Source of the DNA: Enterobacter cloacae | Lineage (GTDB): Bacteria > Pseudomonadota > Gammaproteobacteria > Enterobacterales > Enterobacteriaceae | DNA: 64,000 bases | NCBI GenBank assembly: GCA_014169315.1 | Contig: AP022133.1 | Span: 3,782,001 to 3,846,000, forward strand | Direction: 5' to 3' | In this document: piece by piece, positions 43,648-52,889 of the stretch | Numbering within the stretch: position 1 is the stretch's first letter | Layout of the letters: every line of letters begins with the position of its first letter | Notes under the pieces: generated by a model | What the model was told of the DNA's origin: nothing | The model's input: only the letters and a program-made list of their open reading frames with translations | The model's database searches: none | Position numbers and translations under genes: made by a program

Positions 43648-44963
43648 GGGTCTTCCCCGATCATGGTGGGAAGGCTCAGAACGCCATATTCAGCTTTCCG
43701 TAGTGGAACATCACCCCCAGTTTAAAGCGCTCCCGGTTTCGGTATCCCCTGGCTTTTATCCTCAGCAGCCTGATCTTGCTGTTAAGTGCCTCCGCATTTC
43801 CGTTTGAGACACTGTGTCGCATCGCATTCAGGATCCCGTACAGCCTTTTTCCTATCGTTTTCGCGGCATTTTTCATCATGGGAACGTCACTGTTAGCCGC
43901 CAGCGCCAACCATCTCTGCCAGTCACTCCGTCTTTCCTCGCTCCATGGCCTGTTCCAGATATCCTTTGCCAGCTCTTTCAGCGCCCAGCACTGGCTCGTC
44001 AGCTTCATCTGTGCACGCAGCCACATCAGCTTTTCCTGCCGGGATTCGGTCATCCACTTATCGCTGTACTGCCACAGGAAGCGGGTTCCTTTTGCCTGGT
44101 GTCGGCTTTCAACAGGGAGGTGCGGATGTTCATTCTGACGGGTTTTATCAACTACCTCGCCCAGTTGCTTCGCCACATGGAAGCGGTCAAAGGCGATTTT
44201 CTCAACCGCACTGGGTAAGTGGATACGCGCTGCTCTTATATAGCCCGCGTTCATGTCCATTGAGAGCGTTTTGATAGCCAGCAACTGCCCATCAGTGAGC
44301 GTGCGAAGATAGCCGGCAAGACTCTCTGTGCCGCGATCATCCGTTAAGGCCAGCGCCCGACCATCGCGATCGGAGATCACCGTTATGTAACGATGTCCTT
44401 TTTTAAAGGCGACCTCATCCACATTCATATGACGGGCGGATAATGGCTTTTTTATCCGGGCAAGACCTCGCTTAACTGCCCGGGTCATAATGCCGTCAAC
44501 CGCATTCCAACTGAGCTTAAGTTGCTTCCTGACAGCATCAACGGTGCTGATTTTCAGCCATGAGAGAACGAACGATTCGAATAGCAACGTATACCGGCTT
44601 CCGGGGCCAGCCCACGGAACAGGCAACGTCAGGCAGCCATGCTCCGGACACATAATTCGTGGAACATCGGCTTCAACAATAGTGGTGAACTGGCAGGTAT
44701 CAAGATGGCGCCATTTACGATGACGGTGATCGTGAACAGAACAGGATTTACCGCAGGTCGGACAGGCTAGCCGGGTGTTTTCAGCGATCTCAATAGTGAC
44801 AGTAACAGAACCGGCATTTTCATCGAGAGAAAGGGACTTTACCTGCCACGGATCGGACAGGTTGAGAATATGAGCGTAGAGGGACTTTTCGTCCATGGCG
44901 GTGACCTCTGGCGATTAAATACACCATTATCATGCCTTCAGCCACCACAACAAGGGAAGACCC
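43648..44963. mobile_element. ISL3-family insertion sequence, complete, 1316 bp
   Basis: Terminal inverted repeats of 22 bp, 17 matching, starting GGGTCTTCCC (43648-43669 and inverted 44942-44963). Flanked by a perfect 8-bp duplication ATATTTCA (43640-43647 and 44964-44971), the ISL3 signature size. It is inserted in the 3' end of the type II endonuclease gene. Confidence 0.95.
43676..44896 (-). CDS. ISL3-family transposase
   Basis: 406 aa. N-terminal zinc-finger-like Cys clusters (LACPTCGKSCSVHDHRHRKW and IMCPEHGCLTLP), an HTH region, then a DDE domain: HMNVDEVAFKKGHRY (D), LSMDMNAGYIRA and AFDRFHVAKQL (D), and HSVSNGNAEALNSKIR (E). Full length with no frameshift, so the element is probably still mobile. 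It is transcribed in the same direction as the methyltransferase behind it. Confidence 0.93.
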   Translation of the reverse strand: MDEKSLYAHILNLSDPWQVKSLSLDENAGSVTVTIEIAENTRLACPTCGKSCSVHDHRHRKWRHLDTCQFTTIVEADVPRIMCPEHGCLTLPVPWAGPGSRYTLLFESFVLSWLKISTVDAVRKQLKLSWNAVDGIMTRAVKRGLARIKKPLSARHMNVDEVAFKKGHRYITVISDRDGRALALTDDRGTESLAGYLRTLTDGQLLAIKTLSMDMNAGYIRAARIHLPSAVEKIAFDRFHVAKQLGEVVDKTRQNEHPHLPVESRHQAKGTRFLWQYSDKWMTESRQEKLMWLRAQMKLTSQCWALKELAKDIWNRPWSEERRSDWQRWLALAANSDVPMMKNAAKTIGKRLYGILNAMRHSVSNGNAEALNSKIRLLRIKARGYRNRERFKLGVMFHYGKLNMAF

Positions 44964-45477
44964 ATATTTCACCAGATCTAACTTCAAGGATTGTACGTCC
45001 ATGCTCTTGCACGAAGCCATATGATATCGATTTTCTGAAACGTTGACGTCTGGAAGCACTACCTACAGTTCGGTCATAGTTCGCCCGATAATCTGGCAGC
45101 CAGGCGTCAAAAAAGGGTTCTTTAAGTGCGCTACCAGGAATAGCTTTGACGACAAGATCGCGATAATCAGTTGAATAGGAGCAAAAGAGATGATTGACTT
45201 CGCAATCCTCCAAAAGCTTGGCTTCACCCGTATTCAGGTGATACTGATATTCGTAAGCGCTCCTCAACGCGGACGACTTTACTTCCCAGCCCTGAAGGTC
45301 AGCTCCCGTAACACCATTACCACGTCGCCCTGTAAGAATTGAACCAAACAACTCCCATAAAACCGAGGGAACATGCCCTGCAACTTTCAGGTTATGTGAC
45401 CTCAACAGATTGATTTTTTCTTCGTCATAGATATGACGAGAATAGAAAACAAAGGCATTATCCAACGTATTACTCAT
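44938..45477 (-). CDS. Type II restriction endonuclease, 3' end replaced by ISL3 sequence
   Basis: The current frame gives 179 aa. The catalytic pattern GADLQGWEVKSS (Asp60, Glu65, Lys67) is a PD-(D/E)XK site. The last eight residues (WVFPCCGG) come from the IS end. Removing the IS and one copy of the duplication rejoins the frame: GEI is followed by YSRNDSLLDEFNRLVAS and a stop (188 aa), 3 nt before the methyltransferase ATG. The gene was therefore the R gene of a C-R-M operon. It overlaps the controller gene by 8 nt. Loss of the last 17 native residues may or may not kill activity; the catalytic core is intact. Confidence 0.82.
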   Translation of the reverse strand: MSNTLDNAFVFYSRHIYDEEKINLLRSHNLKVAGHVPSVLWELFGSILTGRRGNGVTGADLQGWEVKSSALRSAYEYQYHLNTGEAKLLEDCEVNHLFCSYSTDYRDLVVKAIPGSALKEPFFDAWLPDYRANYDRTVGSASRRQRFRKSISYGFVQEHGRTILEVRSGEIWVFPCCGG

Positions 45478-45703
45478 CGCATTCTCCCAGATTAGCCAGG
45501 AGACTTTCTGGTGAAACTTCCAGCGCAGCAGCCAGTTTGCATATGTTCAGAAGGCTGATGTTTCTCTGTCCGCGCTCAACAGAACTAACATATGTCCGAT
45601 CAAGTTGAGCTCGCTCAGCCACCTGTTCCTGGCTTAACTGTAGCTCAATCCTTAACCTGTACATTTTCTTACCAAAGGCTTTTAAAATTAGCTCTTCTGA
45701 CAT
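45470..45703 (-). CDS. Controller (C) protein of the type II R-M system, XRE-type HTH
   Basis: 77 aa, the usual length of R-M controller proteins. The HTH reads LSQEQVAERAQLDRTYVSSV followed by ERGQRNISL, matching the C-protein pattern, and a dimerisation helix follows. It binds the C-boxes at 45747-45772, first activating and then repressing its own operon, so that methylation precedes restriction after entry into a new host. It overlaps the endonuclease gene by 8 nt. Confidence 0.92.
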   Translation of the reverse strand: MSEELILKAFGKKMYRLRIELQLSQEQVAERAQLDRTYVSSVERGQRNISLLNICKLAAALEVSPESLLANLGECDE

Positions 45704-45746
45704 TTACGTCTCCCATTTAACAGAGAGACATGATCAATATCCTGAT

Positions 45747-45772
45747 GACTATGAGTCCACGGACTATAAGTC
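45747..45772 (-). promoter_or_regulatory. C-boxes (tandem operator of the controller protein)
   Basis: On the minus strand GACT-TAT-AGTC, CGTG, GACT-CAT-AGTC: two complete palindromes in the classic C-box spacing, 43 bp upstream of the C-gene ATG. A near-perfect consensus operator. Confidence 0.93.
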
Positions 45773-45813
45773 ACATCACGCATAAATTATGGCGGAGGAA
45801 GGTCACTTTCCCA

Positions 45814-45843
45814 TAAAAAAATCCGCAAGGGCCGCTTGCGGAT
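45814..45843 (-). terminator. gss terminator
   Basis: On the minus strand ATCCGCAAG-CGGC-CCTTGCGGAT followed by seven Ts, 23 bp after the gss stop. Confidence 0.85.
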
Positions 45844-45865
45844 CTCGGTTTAAAAACCGTGACGG

Positions 45866-47728
45866 TTATTCATCCTTCACCACTATCAGCGGTTCAATAT
45901 CACTCTCTTTCTTCACCACCAGCGTATCATCCCCGCGCAGGCAGGTTCCGCCGTAGTTACCGCCAACGGTAAAGGTACAGACCTGAATGTACTTACCGTC
46001 AACGTTCGGCAGGCACCACAGCTGCTGGTAGATGTTTTTGCGATCGACAAACTTGCCGCTGGATTTATCCAGCAGTTCATCCTGTGAGCTGATCAAATCA
46101 ATATTGCTGCCGCAGCGTCCGGCAATCGGTTTGACGGCATAACCGGTCTGCTTCAGCAGGTCGTTAACGTCAAAATCAGTATCGAGCAGATAACGGTGGT
46201 TCGGGAAGAGTTGCCACAACACCGGCAAAATCGCCTTGTTGCCCGGGATCACCGTCCACAGCGGTTCGAATACCAGCACTTCCGGGCGCAGCAACACATC
46301 AATCAGACGAACGTCACCTTCGGGGTGTCCGGTGCGGATCGGTACGGCAGCGTACTCCGTTTCGCTTACCTCGCGGATCTGCTCGATCGCCGTCTCCCAC
46401 GCCCAGGTTTTCCACACGCAGTTGACGTGGCGACCTTCATCATCGATCAACTGCCCGGCTGTATCCCAGCTTAGCGCGCTAAGCCCATGCAGAATTTTGG
46501 TTTCAAATCCGGCCTGCATCAGTGAACGCTGAATGAAGAGCGCGTGATAATCCTCTTCAACATCGTTGTCCTGCATGATGTGCACAAACGGACGCGCATG
46601 GCTGTGTTTCCACGCACCGGTAAGTTCTTCCAGCAAACCTTCCGCCGGGTTGTGCCCGGTACCGCGATAGCCGTGTTTCACCCACTCCTCAAGGATCAAC
46701 CCACCCTCCGTATGGCAGGACGCGGAATCAGCGTTGTACTCATAGACCTTAATACCGCGCTCATCCATACAGAAATCCATACGACCGGTGATCATATGGT
46801 GGCGACGCCATTGCCAGGAGAGGCGCAGGCGAGGCCAGAGGATTTTGGGGATGTCGAAAAGTGCCAGTAAGTTATCGTCTTTCAGCACCTTATCGGTCGC
46901 GTGCAGGTACATCAGGTGCAGTTCGTTGGTCGCTTTGATCAGCTCCTGCTCGGCGCTTTCCGTAATGGTGAAATACTGGCACGGGTCTTTATTGATAACA
47001 TGACCGTTCGCGCGCACGTAAGCCTGCTGCAGTGCATCAGCTTCGTTGAGCCATTTCCCGTCGAACTGGCGTCTGTTTTTGAGCCGCGCACCGCTAATTT
47101 TCAGCAATTCACCGTCGATTTCCGGCTGCGGAATGCTGTGCTCAACGTCATCGGTCTGAAGCATCCAGCCAAGAATTTCGGTGTCGTTAAAGGTGTCATG
47201 GATTGTGTAACAGCCGTTCTCAACGCTCAGTTTCAGCTCACGCGTCCACTGCTGCCCCAGCGGGAGCGGTGAGTGAATAACGTTCTGCTCCGCAATACGT
47301 ACTTTATCGCCCAACAGCTGGGTGATCACCGCCACGTGGCCGGTTTCGTGGAACTCGCCGCCCTTTTGCCAGATAAGCAGTGCCCCGGCGCGCGGTGCGC
47401 GTTTTGAGCCATTGGCAAATGCCTGTAACGGCAGGATGTTATCGTTCACCACTTCACGCAAAAAGCGCAGCGAGAAGATTTCCCACGCCATGCCGACGTC
47501 GGTAAAGACAAAACCATAGTTGAGGAACAGGAAACGGCGCGCAAACTCAACACACTGCCATTTATGGCCCATGTATTCGTTGCCGATATAGCTTCGGAAA
47601 TCCGCATCTTCCGGGTAGCTACGCGGATCAAGGCTGCCGTAATCTGAAGAGTAAATCGCCACGCCACCCGGCGCATAGCCTAACAACGTCCCGAACGGTG
47701 CGTCACTGCTTAACTTTCCTTTACGCAT
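45866..47728 (-). CDS. gss: Bifunctional glutathionylspermidine synthetase/amidase
   Basis: 620 aa (E. coli 619). The N-terminal CHAP amidase domain has the catalytic Cys in HKWQCVEFARRF and His in ETGHVAVITQL; it releases glutathione from the conjugate. The C-terminal ATP-grasp synthetase joins glutathione and spermidine (DFCMDERGIKVYEYNADSA and YAVKPIAGRCGSN segments). Ends IEPLIVVKDE. First backbone gene beyond the variable region, divergent from yghU as in E. coli. Confidence 0.97.
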   Translation of the reverse strand: MRKGKLSSDAPFGTLLGYAPGGVAIYSSDYGSLDPRSYPEDADFRSYIGNEYMGHKWQCVEFARRFLFLNYGFVFTDVGMAWEIFSLRFLREVVNDNILPLQAFANGSKRAPRAGALLIWQKGGEFHETGHVAVITQLLGDKVRIAEQNVIHSPLPLGQQWTRELKLSVENGCYTIHDTFNDTEILGWMLQTDDVEHSIPQPEIDGELLKISGARLKNRRQFDGKWLNEADALQQAYVRANGHVINKDPCQYFTITESAEQELIKATNELHLMYLHATDKVLKDDNLLALFDIPKILWPRLRLSWQWRRHHMITGRMDFCMDERGIKVYEYNADSASCHTEGGLILEEWVKHGYRGTGHNPAEGLLEELTGAWKHSHARPFVHIMQDNDVEEDYHALFIQRSLMQAGFETKILHGLSALSWDTAGQLIDDEGRHVNCVWKTWAWETAIEQIREVSETEYAAVPIRTGHPEGDVRLIDVLLRPEVLVFEPLWTVIPGNKAILPVLWQLFPNHRYLLDTDFDVNDLLKQTGYAVKPIAGRCGSNIDLISSQDELLDKSSGKFVDRKNIYQQLWCLPNVDGKYIQVCTFTVGGNYGGTCLRGDDTLVVKKESDIEPLIVVKDE

Positions 47729-47910
47729 GTATCCAACCTAAAAAGGCAGGCGGCAATTTTTTGAAAGGTTGTTGTCGTCTGCACGTTGCAATTAACCAGA
47801 CAGAGGTGGCGTTATCATACACCGCCCCCTTCCATTACGCTCGCATCGTTAAACGGTTCATCTATCTCCTGCTACACTGCCTCAACACATCACTAAAAAG
47901 GCAGGCCAAC

Positions 47911-48777
47911 ATGTCAGACAACACTTACCAGCCACCGAAAGTGTGGGAGTGGAAAAAGAACAACGGCGGCGCGTTCGCCAATATCAACCGTCCAGTCTCC
48001 GGCGCGACACACGAGAAAGTCCTGCCAGTCGGCACGCACCCGCTGCAGCTCTATTCGCTGGGGACACCAAACGGCCAGAAAGTGACCATCATGCTCGAAG
48101 AACTCCTGGCGCTGGGCGTGACGGGAGCGGAGTACGATGCATGGTTGATCCGCATCGGCGAGGGCGATCAGTTCTCCAGCGGTTTTGTGGACGTGAACCC
48201 GAACTCGAAAATACCGGCACTGCGTGACCACTCCACAACCCCGCCAACGCGCGTGTTTGAATCCGGCAGTATTCTGCTTTACCTGGCAGAAAAATTTGGT
48301 CATTTCCTGCCCAAAGATCCGGCTGGCCGTACTGAAACCCTGAACTGGCTGTTCTGGTTGCAGGGCGCTGCGCCTTTCCTCGGCGGCGGATTCGGCCACT
48401 TCTATAACTATGCGCCGGTGAAGATTGAGTACGCAATTGACCGCTTTACGATGGAAGCCAAACGCCTGTTCGATGTGCTGGATAAGCAACTGGCACGCAG
48501 TCGTTACGTGGCAGGTGAGGAATATACCATCGCCGATATGGCTATCTGGCCGTGGTTTGGCTGCGTGGCGCTTGGCAGTGTCTATAACGCCGCCGAGTTT
48601 CTGGATGCAGAGAAGTACACCAACGTACAGCGCTGGGCCAAAGACGTAGCGCACCGCCCTGCGGTGAAGCGCGGGCGCATCGTTAACCGCACCAACGGTG
48701 AGCTAAGCGAGCAGCTACATGAACGCCATGCGGCGAGCGACTTCGATACCCATACCGAAGACAAACGTCAGGCGTAA
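47911..48777 (+). CDS. yghU: Nu-class glutathione transferase / disulfide-bond oxidoreductase YghU
   Basis: 288 aa, the E. coli length, starting MSDNTYQPPKVWEWKKNNGG; upstream in-frame codons are not conserved. The thioredoxin-fold N-domain contains LQLYSLGTPNGQKVTIMLEE, where Thr-Pro-Asn is the YghU active-site region binding two glutathiones, and NPNSKIPALRD. The helical C-domain (about 135-265) is typical GST. A C-terminal tail ends THTEDKRQA. Acts on organic hydroperoxides and disulfides in the family. Confidence 0.95.
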   Translation: MSDNTYQPPKVWEWKKNNGGAFANINRPVSGATHEKVLPVGTHPLQLYSLGTPNGQKVTIMLEELLALGVTGAEYDAWLIRIGEGDQFSSGFVDVNPNSKIPALRDHSTTPPTRVFESGSILLYLAEKFGHFLPKDPAGRTETLNWLFWLQGAAPFLGGGFGHFYNYAPVKIEYAIDRFTMEAKRLFDVLDKQLARSRYVAGEEYTIADMAIWPWFGCVALGSVYNAAEFLDAEKYTNVQRWAKDVAHRPAVKRGRIVNRTNGELSEQLHERHAASDFDTHTEDKRQA

Positions 48778-48966
48778 TCCCCCACCGGGCGGTTCTCCGC
48801 CCGGTTAACCACCGAACGTCGCAGAATGCTTCTGCGGCATAGCGATGGACGTTGAGGGCATGTTTGGCCTAATGGTCAGAACAGTAATGCTGGCAGTATC
48901 CTGAAGGCTTATCTCGACCTGAGTGAAGCCGGATATAACCCTTACAGCAGTTACAAAGGAACTGTC

Positions 48967-49299
48967 ATGAAATTGATTAAAACTACGCTGATCATCAGCA
49001 CATTAATTTTTTCTGCCTCAGGCATGGCGATTGATAAAACCGCAGGTGGCGCAATTGCAGGTGCGGCCATTGGCGCGGCAGTGGGCAAAGACGTGAAATC
49101 CACCGTTGGCGGTGCCGTCGTGGGTGCCGGTACTGGCGCAATGTTCAAGAGCGGCGACAAAGGTAAAGCGGCGCGTAAAGGTGGTGCCGTGGGTGCTGCC
49201 GTGGGTGCGGGTGCGGCAGCAATTACCGGTAAAAGCGTGCTGAAAGGCGCAGCTGTCGGAGCAGGTTCCGGTGCGCTGATTGGCGAAGCAACGCACTAA
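48967..49299 (+). CDS. Small exported glycine-zipper protein
   Basis: 110 aa; signal peptide MKLIKTTLIISTLIFSASG, then a mature part made of Gly/Ala zipper repeats (GGAIAGAAIGAAVGK, GGAVVGAGTGAM, GGAVGAAVGAGAAAITG). Such zippers insert in or cross membranes, often the outer membrane. Good AAGGAAC ribosome-binding site. Function unknown. A REP-like palindrome (49309-49345) follows. Confidence 0.8.
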   Translation: MKLIKTTLIISTLIFSASGMAIDKTAGGAIAGAAIGAAVGKDVKSTVGGAVVGAGTGAMFKSGDKGKAARKGGAVGAAVGAGAAAITGKSVLKGAAVGAGSGALIGEATH

Positions 49300-49308
49300 T
49301 ACATAGTG

Positions 49309-49345
49309 CCGGGCGGCACCGCGTTCGCCCGGCCTGTAAGCCGTA
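49309..49345. repeat. REP-like palindrome
   Basis: GTGCCGGGCGGC ... GCCCGGCCTGTAAG, a GC-rich imperfect hairpin in a convergent gap. Another partial one lies at 59443-59472 after yghB. Confidence 0.5.
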
Positions 49346-49386
49346 TTTCACCTTCCCTCTATATTCCGCCCTTTCAGAACAGAAAA

Positions 49387-49659
49387 TTAATGGTGATCGT
49401 CATACTGATGTTCAATCACCATACCTTCCGCCACGCTGGCAACATGACGCGCACGTGGGTGATAAACCGGTGCAGGTGCGACATAGGTGGTCTGCGACGG
49501 TGCAGGCGCAACGCTCACCGCCTGTGGAACCGTGGTGGATGACGGCACAATCACCACTTTATAACCGCTCGGAACATCCACGGTAACGCTCTGAGCCAGC
49601 GCAGAATTTGCCATAGCCAACCCTGCCAGGGCAGCAAGTAAAATAAAGAGACTTTTCAT
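49387..49659 (-). CDS. Small exported Pro/Val-rich protein
   Basis: 90 aa with a signal peptide (MKSLFILLAALAGLAMANSA, cleavage after ALA) and a mature chain rich in Val, Pro, Ala and Tyr (VAPAPSQTTYVAPAPVYHP), ending in a His/Asp cluster HQYDDHH that might bind metal. No family recognised. Convergent with the glycine-zipper gene. Confidence 0.7.
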   Translation of the reverse strand: MKSLFILLAALAGLAMANSALAQSVTVDVPSGYKVVIVPSSTTVPQAVSVAPAPSQTTYVAPAPVYHPRARHVASVAEGMVIEHQYDDHH

Positions 49660-50004
49660 AAAATGTATTATTCCTGGGATAACTAAGAAATATCAGCATG
49701 CCAAAGAAATCTTAAGCCCAGATTAATATTCATTATTTGTAATGTGCAGAAAATGCCAAATTTATTGTTACATTATAATAAGGAAATAATCATTCAGACC
49801 GGATAAGGCACAATACAAAATTTCCTGTGTAAATCGGGCAATACAGTATAATTCTCAGTACAGGTTATTCAGTGCAAACGTCGGCCAATATTGGATCTCC
49901 CTGCCGATATTTCCCTTAACGCAAATTAGCCTATTTTTTCAACACAATATTTACAAGCTCGGGTAAACTGGCAAAAATCATTCTTTTTTCCGAAGAATCC
50001 TTAC
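49660..50004. other. Divergent intergenic region
   Basis: 345 bp, AT-rich, between the small exported protein gene and the diguanylate cyclase gene. No gene, RNA or clear operator seen. It must contain both promoters; a GCCGATAT near 49900 resembles a sigma-28 -10 but lacks a -35. Confidence 0.5.
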
Positions 50005-50988
50005 ATGTCAGAACAGGCGCTAAAACAACAGATCCAGAATCTGAAAAAGCATAACGCCCGGCTTGTCAGGCTGGCGCGTGACGCCCGCAGTAAACTCAAC
50101 GCCGCGCTTGACGGCACAGGTCTGTGTTTGTGGCAGCTCGATGTGCCGACGGGAAAACTGATTATTTATAACCGTCGCTGGGGATCAATGCTCGGCTATC
50201 AGCCAAAAGAGCTGAGCGCACAATTTGAGGTCTGGCGCGAACATCTCCACCAGGATGATAAACAGCAGGTGCTGGAGGCGTTCTATGACCACCTGCAGGG
50301 GAAAACGCCTTTCTACGAAGCGTTGCATCGCATGCAGAATAAAAACGGCACTATCACCTGGGTGCTGGATCGCGGGCGCGTCAGCGAATGGGACGCGCAC
50401 GGCAACCCGCTTAAGGTCACTGGCACACACATCGACATGACTAAAGAGAAGCAGTACGAGGAACAGCTCGCGCAGCTTGCCAACCACGATCCGCTCACCG
50501 GCCTTGCCAACCGCCATGCCTTAGTCAAACATTTCGCAACGCTCAAAGAGCACGGCCCGCTCTGCGTCGCGTTTATCGACCTGGATGATTTTAAAGCGGT
50601 TAATGATGCGTTCGGCCACCGCAGCGGCGATGAGCTGCTCATTCAGCTCAGCCAGCGCCTGCGCGCAGGCTGCCCGGAAGGGACGATTGTAGGACGCCTG
50701 GGCGGAGATGAATTTGTCTTACTGCTCCCCTTTCCCCTCGCCAGTTTGCTGATCAACAGCACGGCGCATAACTGCCTGCGCGCAGCACTGCAACTCTTCG
50801 AGCTGGATAACGGTCAGGCACAGGTCGGGGCATCAATTGGGATCGACGAAGTGCAGCCGCAGGATGATTTTGTGAACGCACTGCGGCGTGCGGATCAGTC
50901 GATGTACCAGATTAAACACACCGGTAAAAACGGTGTGGCGATTGGGACAACGCTGATTTCGGTTTCCCGCACGGGAACGGACAGGTGA
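50005..50988 (+). CDS. Soluble PAS-GGDEF diguanylate cyclase
   Basis: 327 aa, no membrane segment. N-terminal coiled coil (LKQQIQNLKKHNARLVRLAR), a PAS domain with PAC segment (residues about 35-150, ending VTGTHIDMTKEKQYEEQLAQ), then a GGDEF domain with NHDPLTGLANR and the intact catalytic GGDEF (about 233-237). It should make cyclic-di-GMP. No RxxD inhibitory site occurs at the usual place before GGDEF. It sits beside a chemoreceptor gene, suggesting a motility/biofilm context. Confidence 0.92.
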   Translation: MSEQALKQQIQNLKKHNARLVRLARDARSKLNAALDGTGLCLWQLDVPTGKLIIYNRRWGSMLGYQPKELSAQFEVWREHLHQDDKQQVLEAFYDHLQGKTPFYEALHRMQNKNGTITWVLDRGRVSEWDAHGNPLKVTGTHIDMTKEKQYEEQLAQLANHDPLTGLANRHALVKHFATLKEHGPLCVAFIDLDDFKAVNDAFGHRSGDELLIQLSQRLRAGCPEGTIVGRLGGDEFVLLLPFPLASLLINSTAHNCLRAALQLFELDNGQAQVGASIGIDEVQPQDDFVNALRRADQSMYQIKHTGKNGVAIGTTLISVSRTGTDR

Positions 50989-51012
50989 AAAAAGGCCGCA
51001 CAAGGCGGCCTT
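50988..51012 (-). terminator. Chemoreceptor gene terminator
   Basis: On the minus strand AAGGCCGCC-TTGT-GCGGCCTT followed by Ts; in a convergent gap, so it may serve both genes. Confidence 0.8.
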
Positions 51013-51027
51013 ACGGGGAACAGAAAA

Positions 51028-52671
51028 TCAGAAGGAAACCCAGTCGTCCGGGGTGCTTGTACGGGTATCGGCTGCGCGCGCAGGCGTTTTAAGCGGTGCG
51101 GCAGTGACCACGTTCTGGGGTTCCTGAGCCGAGAGGCGGAATTTTTGCACGGAGCGTTGCAGTTCTTCCGTCTGGCGTTCCAGCGCAGAAGCCGCAGCGG
51201 AAACTTGCTCCACCAGCGAGGCGTTTTGCTGGGTGACACCGTCCATCTGGCTGATGGCCACGCCGACCTGCGAAATGCCTTTGCTTTGCTCTTCCGACGC
51301 AGATGCAATCTGCTTCATGATAGTGGTGACTTCGGTCACAGCACGCAGAATGGCCTCCATCGTGGTACCCGTGTCGTTCACCAGCTTCGCCCCCTGCTCG
51401 ACGCGGGAAACGGAATCAGCAATCAGCCCTTCGATCTCTTTTGCCGCGTTTGCACTGCGGCTTGCCAGGTTACGCACCTCGCCTGCCACTACGGCGAAAC
51501 CACGCCCCTGTTCACCCGCTCGCGCTGCTTCTACCGCGGCGTTGAGGGCCAGAATATTGGTCTGGAAGGCGATGCTGTTAATCACGTTGGTAATTTCAGC
51601 AATTTTCCTGGAGCTATCGGAAATACCGCTCATGGTGGTCACCACATCATCCACCAGCGAGCCGCCACGGCTGGCCGTCGTGGAGGCGACATCCGCCAGC
51701 TGGCTGGCCTGACGCGCACTTTCCGCATTCAGCTTCACCGTGGCCGTCAGTTGCTCCATGCTGGCGGCGGTCTCTTCCAGCGCGGCGGCCTGCTCTTCGG
51801 TACGGGAAGAGAGATCGTTGTTACCGCTGGAGATCTCCGTCGCACCGCGCCAGATATTTTCACTGCCGGAACGGATGGTGCTGACCGCTTCACGCAGGCT
51901 GTCCTGCATGGCGCTGAGCAGAGGAACCAATTGTCCCACGCAGTTGCGGCCAAACGATTCAATCGGATGGCTGAGATCGCCCTGTGCAATCTGGCTGAAC
52001 TGATGGCGGATGCGATTCAGCGGTTTCACCAGCATCGCAACCAGGTAGCGGTCGGTGAAGAGCAGGATCAACAGGCCGATGATGGTGGCGGTGATGATAA
52101 CCGTGCGGGTCACGTTGGTCAGGCTGTCCACCACCACGCGGGTGCTGTCGAGTCTGTCACCTGCGGCTTTGTTAAAGCTCTCTGCTGCTGCTCCGAATGC
52201 ACGGCTCAGCGGCGGCGTGACGTTATTGGCCTGCTGACGATAGCCATCCAGCGACGCCTGCTGTGCCTGCTGCATCTGCGGTGTAATACCCTGATCGAGC
52301 AACGCCTGCCAGGTACTGATCACCTGCGCGGAAACCTGTTCATCCATCGGGCCTGGTGAGATAGCCTTCATCTCTTCAAGCTTTTTACTCATGTTGTTCA
52401 GCGCCTGCTGAGCAGAAGCCAGGTCTGGCGTACCGCCAGCGGCTTTGGTTTCCATCGCACGGCTCAGGCGTGTGACGAAACGGAAGTACTGATCGTTACC
52501 CTGGCTGAGCACCGTCATCTGCTGAACCAACTGACGATCAACCTCATTGCCATCGGAAACCCGGGACAGAGACCAGGAGCTATACAGGCCGACGCCCGCC
52601 CACATTAAACAAAAGATCCCCAGTATCGTCAGCATGACGAAGCGGATCGTGAAATTACGAAGCATCTGCAT
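51028..52671 (-). CDS. Methyl-accepting chemotaxis protein
   Basis: 547 aa transmembrane receptor. The first helix (about 10-30) is followed by a periplasmic four-helix ligand domain (about 35-185), the second helix ([16 protein letters not shown]), HAMP ([20 protein letters not shown]) and a signalling coil. The hairpin tip [20 protein letters not shown] is conserved. Methylation-type Gln/Glu pairs are visible ([17 protein letters not shown]). The C-terminus DDWVSF resembles the NWETF tether of high-abundance receptors. Ligand unknown. A sigma-28 promoter lies upstream. Confidence 0.93.
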   Translation of the reverse strand: MQMLRNFTIRFVMLTILGIFCLMWAGVGLYSSWSLSRVSDGNEVDRQLVQQMTVLSQGNDQYFRFVTRLSRAMETKAAGGTPDLASAQQALNNMSKKLEEMKAISPGPMDEQVSAQVISTWQALLDQGITPQMQQAQQASLDGYRQQANNVTPPLSRAFGAAAESFNKAAGDRLDSTRVVVDSLTNVTRTVIITATIIGLLILLFTDRYLVAMLVKPLNRIRHQFSQIAQGDLSHPIESFGRNCVGQLVPLLSAMQDSLREAVSTIRSGSENIWRGATEISSGNNDLSSRTEEQAAALEETAASMEQLTATVKLNAESARQASQLADVASTTASRGGSLVDDVVTTMSGISDSSRKIAEITNVINSIAFQTNILALNAAVEAARAGEQGRGFAVVAGEVRNLASRSANAAKEIEGLIADSVSRVEQGAKLVNDTGTTMEAILRAVTEVTTIMKQIASASEEQSKGISQVGVAISQMDGVTQQNASLVEQVSAAASALERQTEELQRSVQKFRLSAQEPQNVVTAAPLKTPARAADTRTSTPDDWVSF

Positions 52672-52725
52672 AAGAACATTCCTTGCCGTGAGGGTTAATT
52701 CGCCCAGAGGCGAGTCTTACCCTCG

Positions 52726-52752
52726 TTATCGGCAGGAAGCGAAGAAAATATA
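52726..52752 (-). promoter_or_regulatory. Sigma-28 (FliA) promoter of the chemoreceptor gene
   Basis: Minus strand: TATATTTT (six of eight matches to TAAAGTTT), an 11-bp spacer, and a perfect GCCGATAA -10, 55 bp before the start codon. This places the receptor in the late flagellar regulon. Confidence 0.75.
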
Positions 52753-52889
52753 ACCTTTTGTGATAATTTTTGGCTTTGCGGAAAATCGTGGCAGCCAGGC
52801 ACGCCATCGCTTATCGCCATGAAATGTGATTTGATAAGAACAGAATGAAAACGCTGTTTCGAAAATTCATCGACAAGAAAGGAGACATC

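Noticed and set aside
31733..46000. A third pheV att copy marking the right end of the second variable block
   Set aside because: Read by eye through the intergenic gaps; no further copy of the tRNA 3' end was found.
49895..49915. Sigma-28 promoter for the diguanylate cyclase
   Set aside because: GCCGATAT resembles the -10, but the -35 at the right spacing does not match.
51145..52359. 404-aa plus frame antisense to the chemoreceptor
   Set aside because: Shadow of the strongly biased codon use of the receptor gene; His/Arg-rich and without family features.
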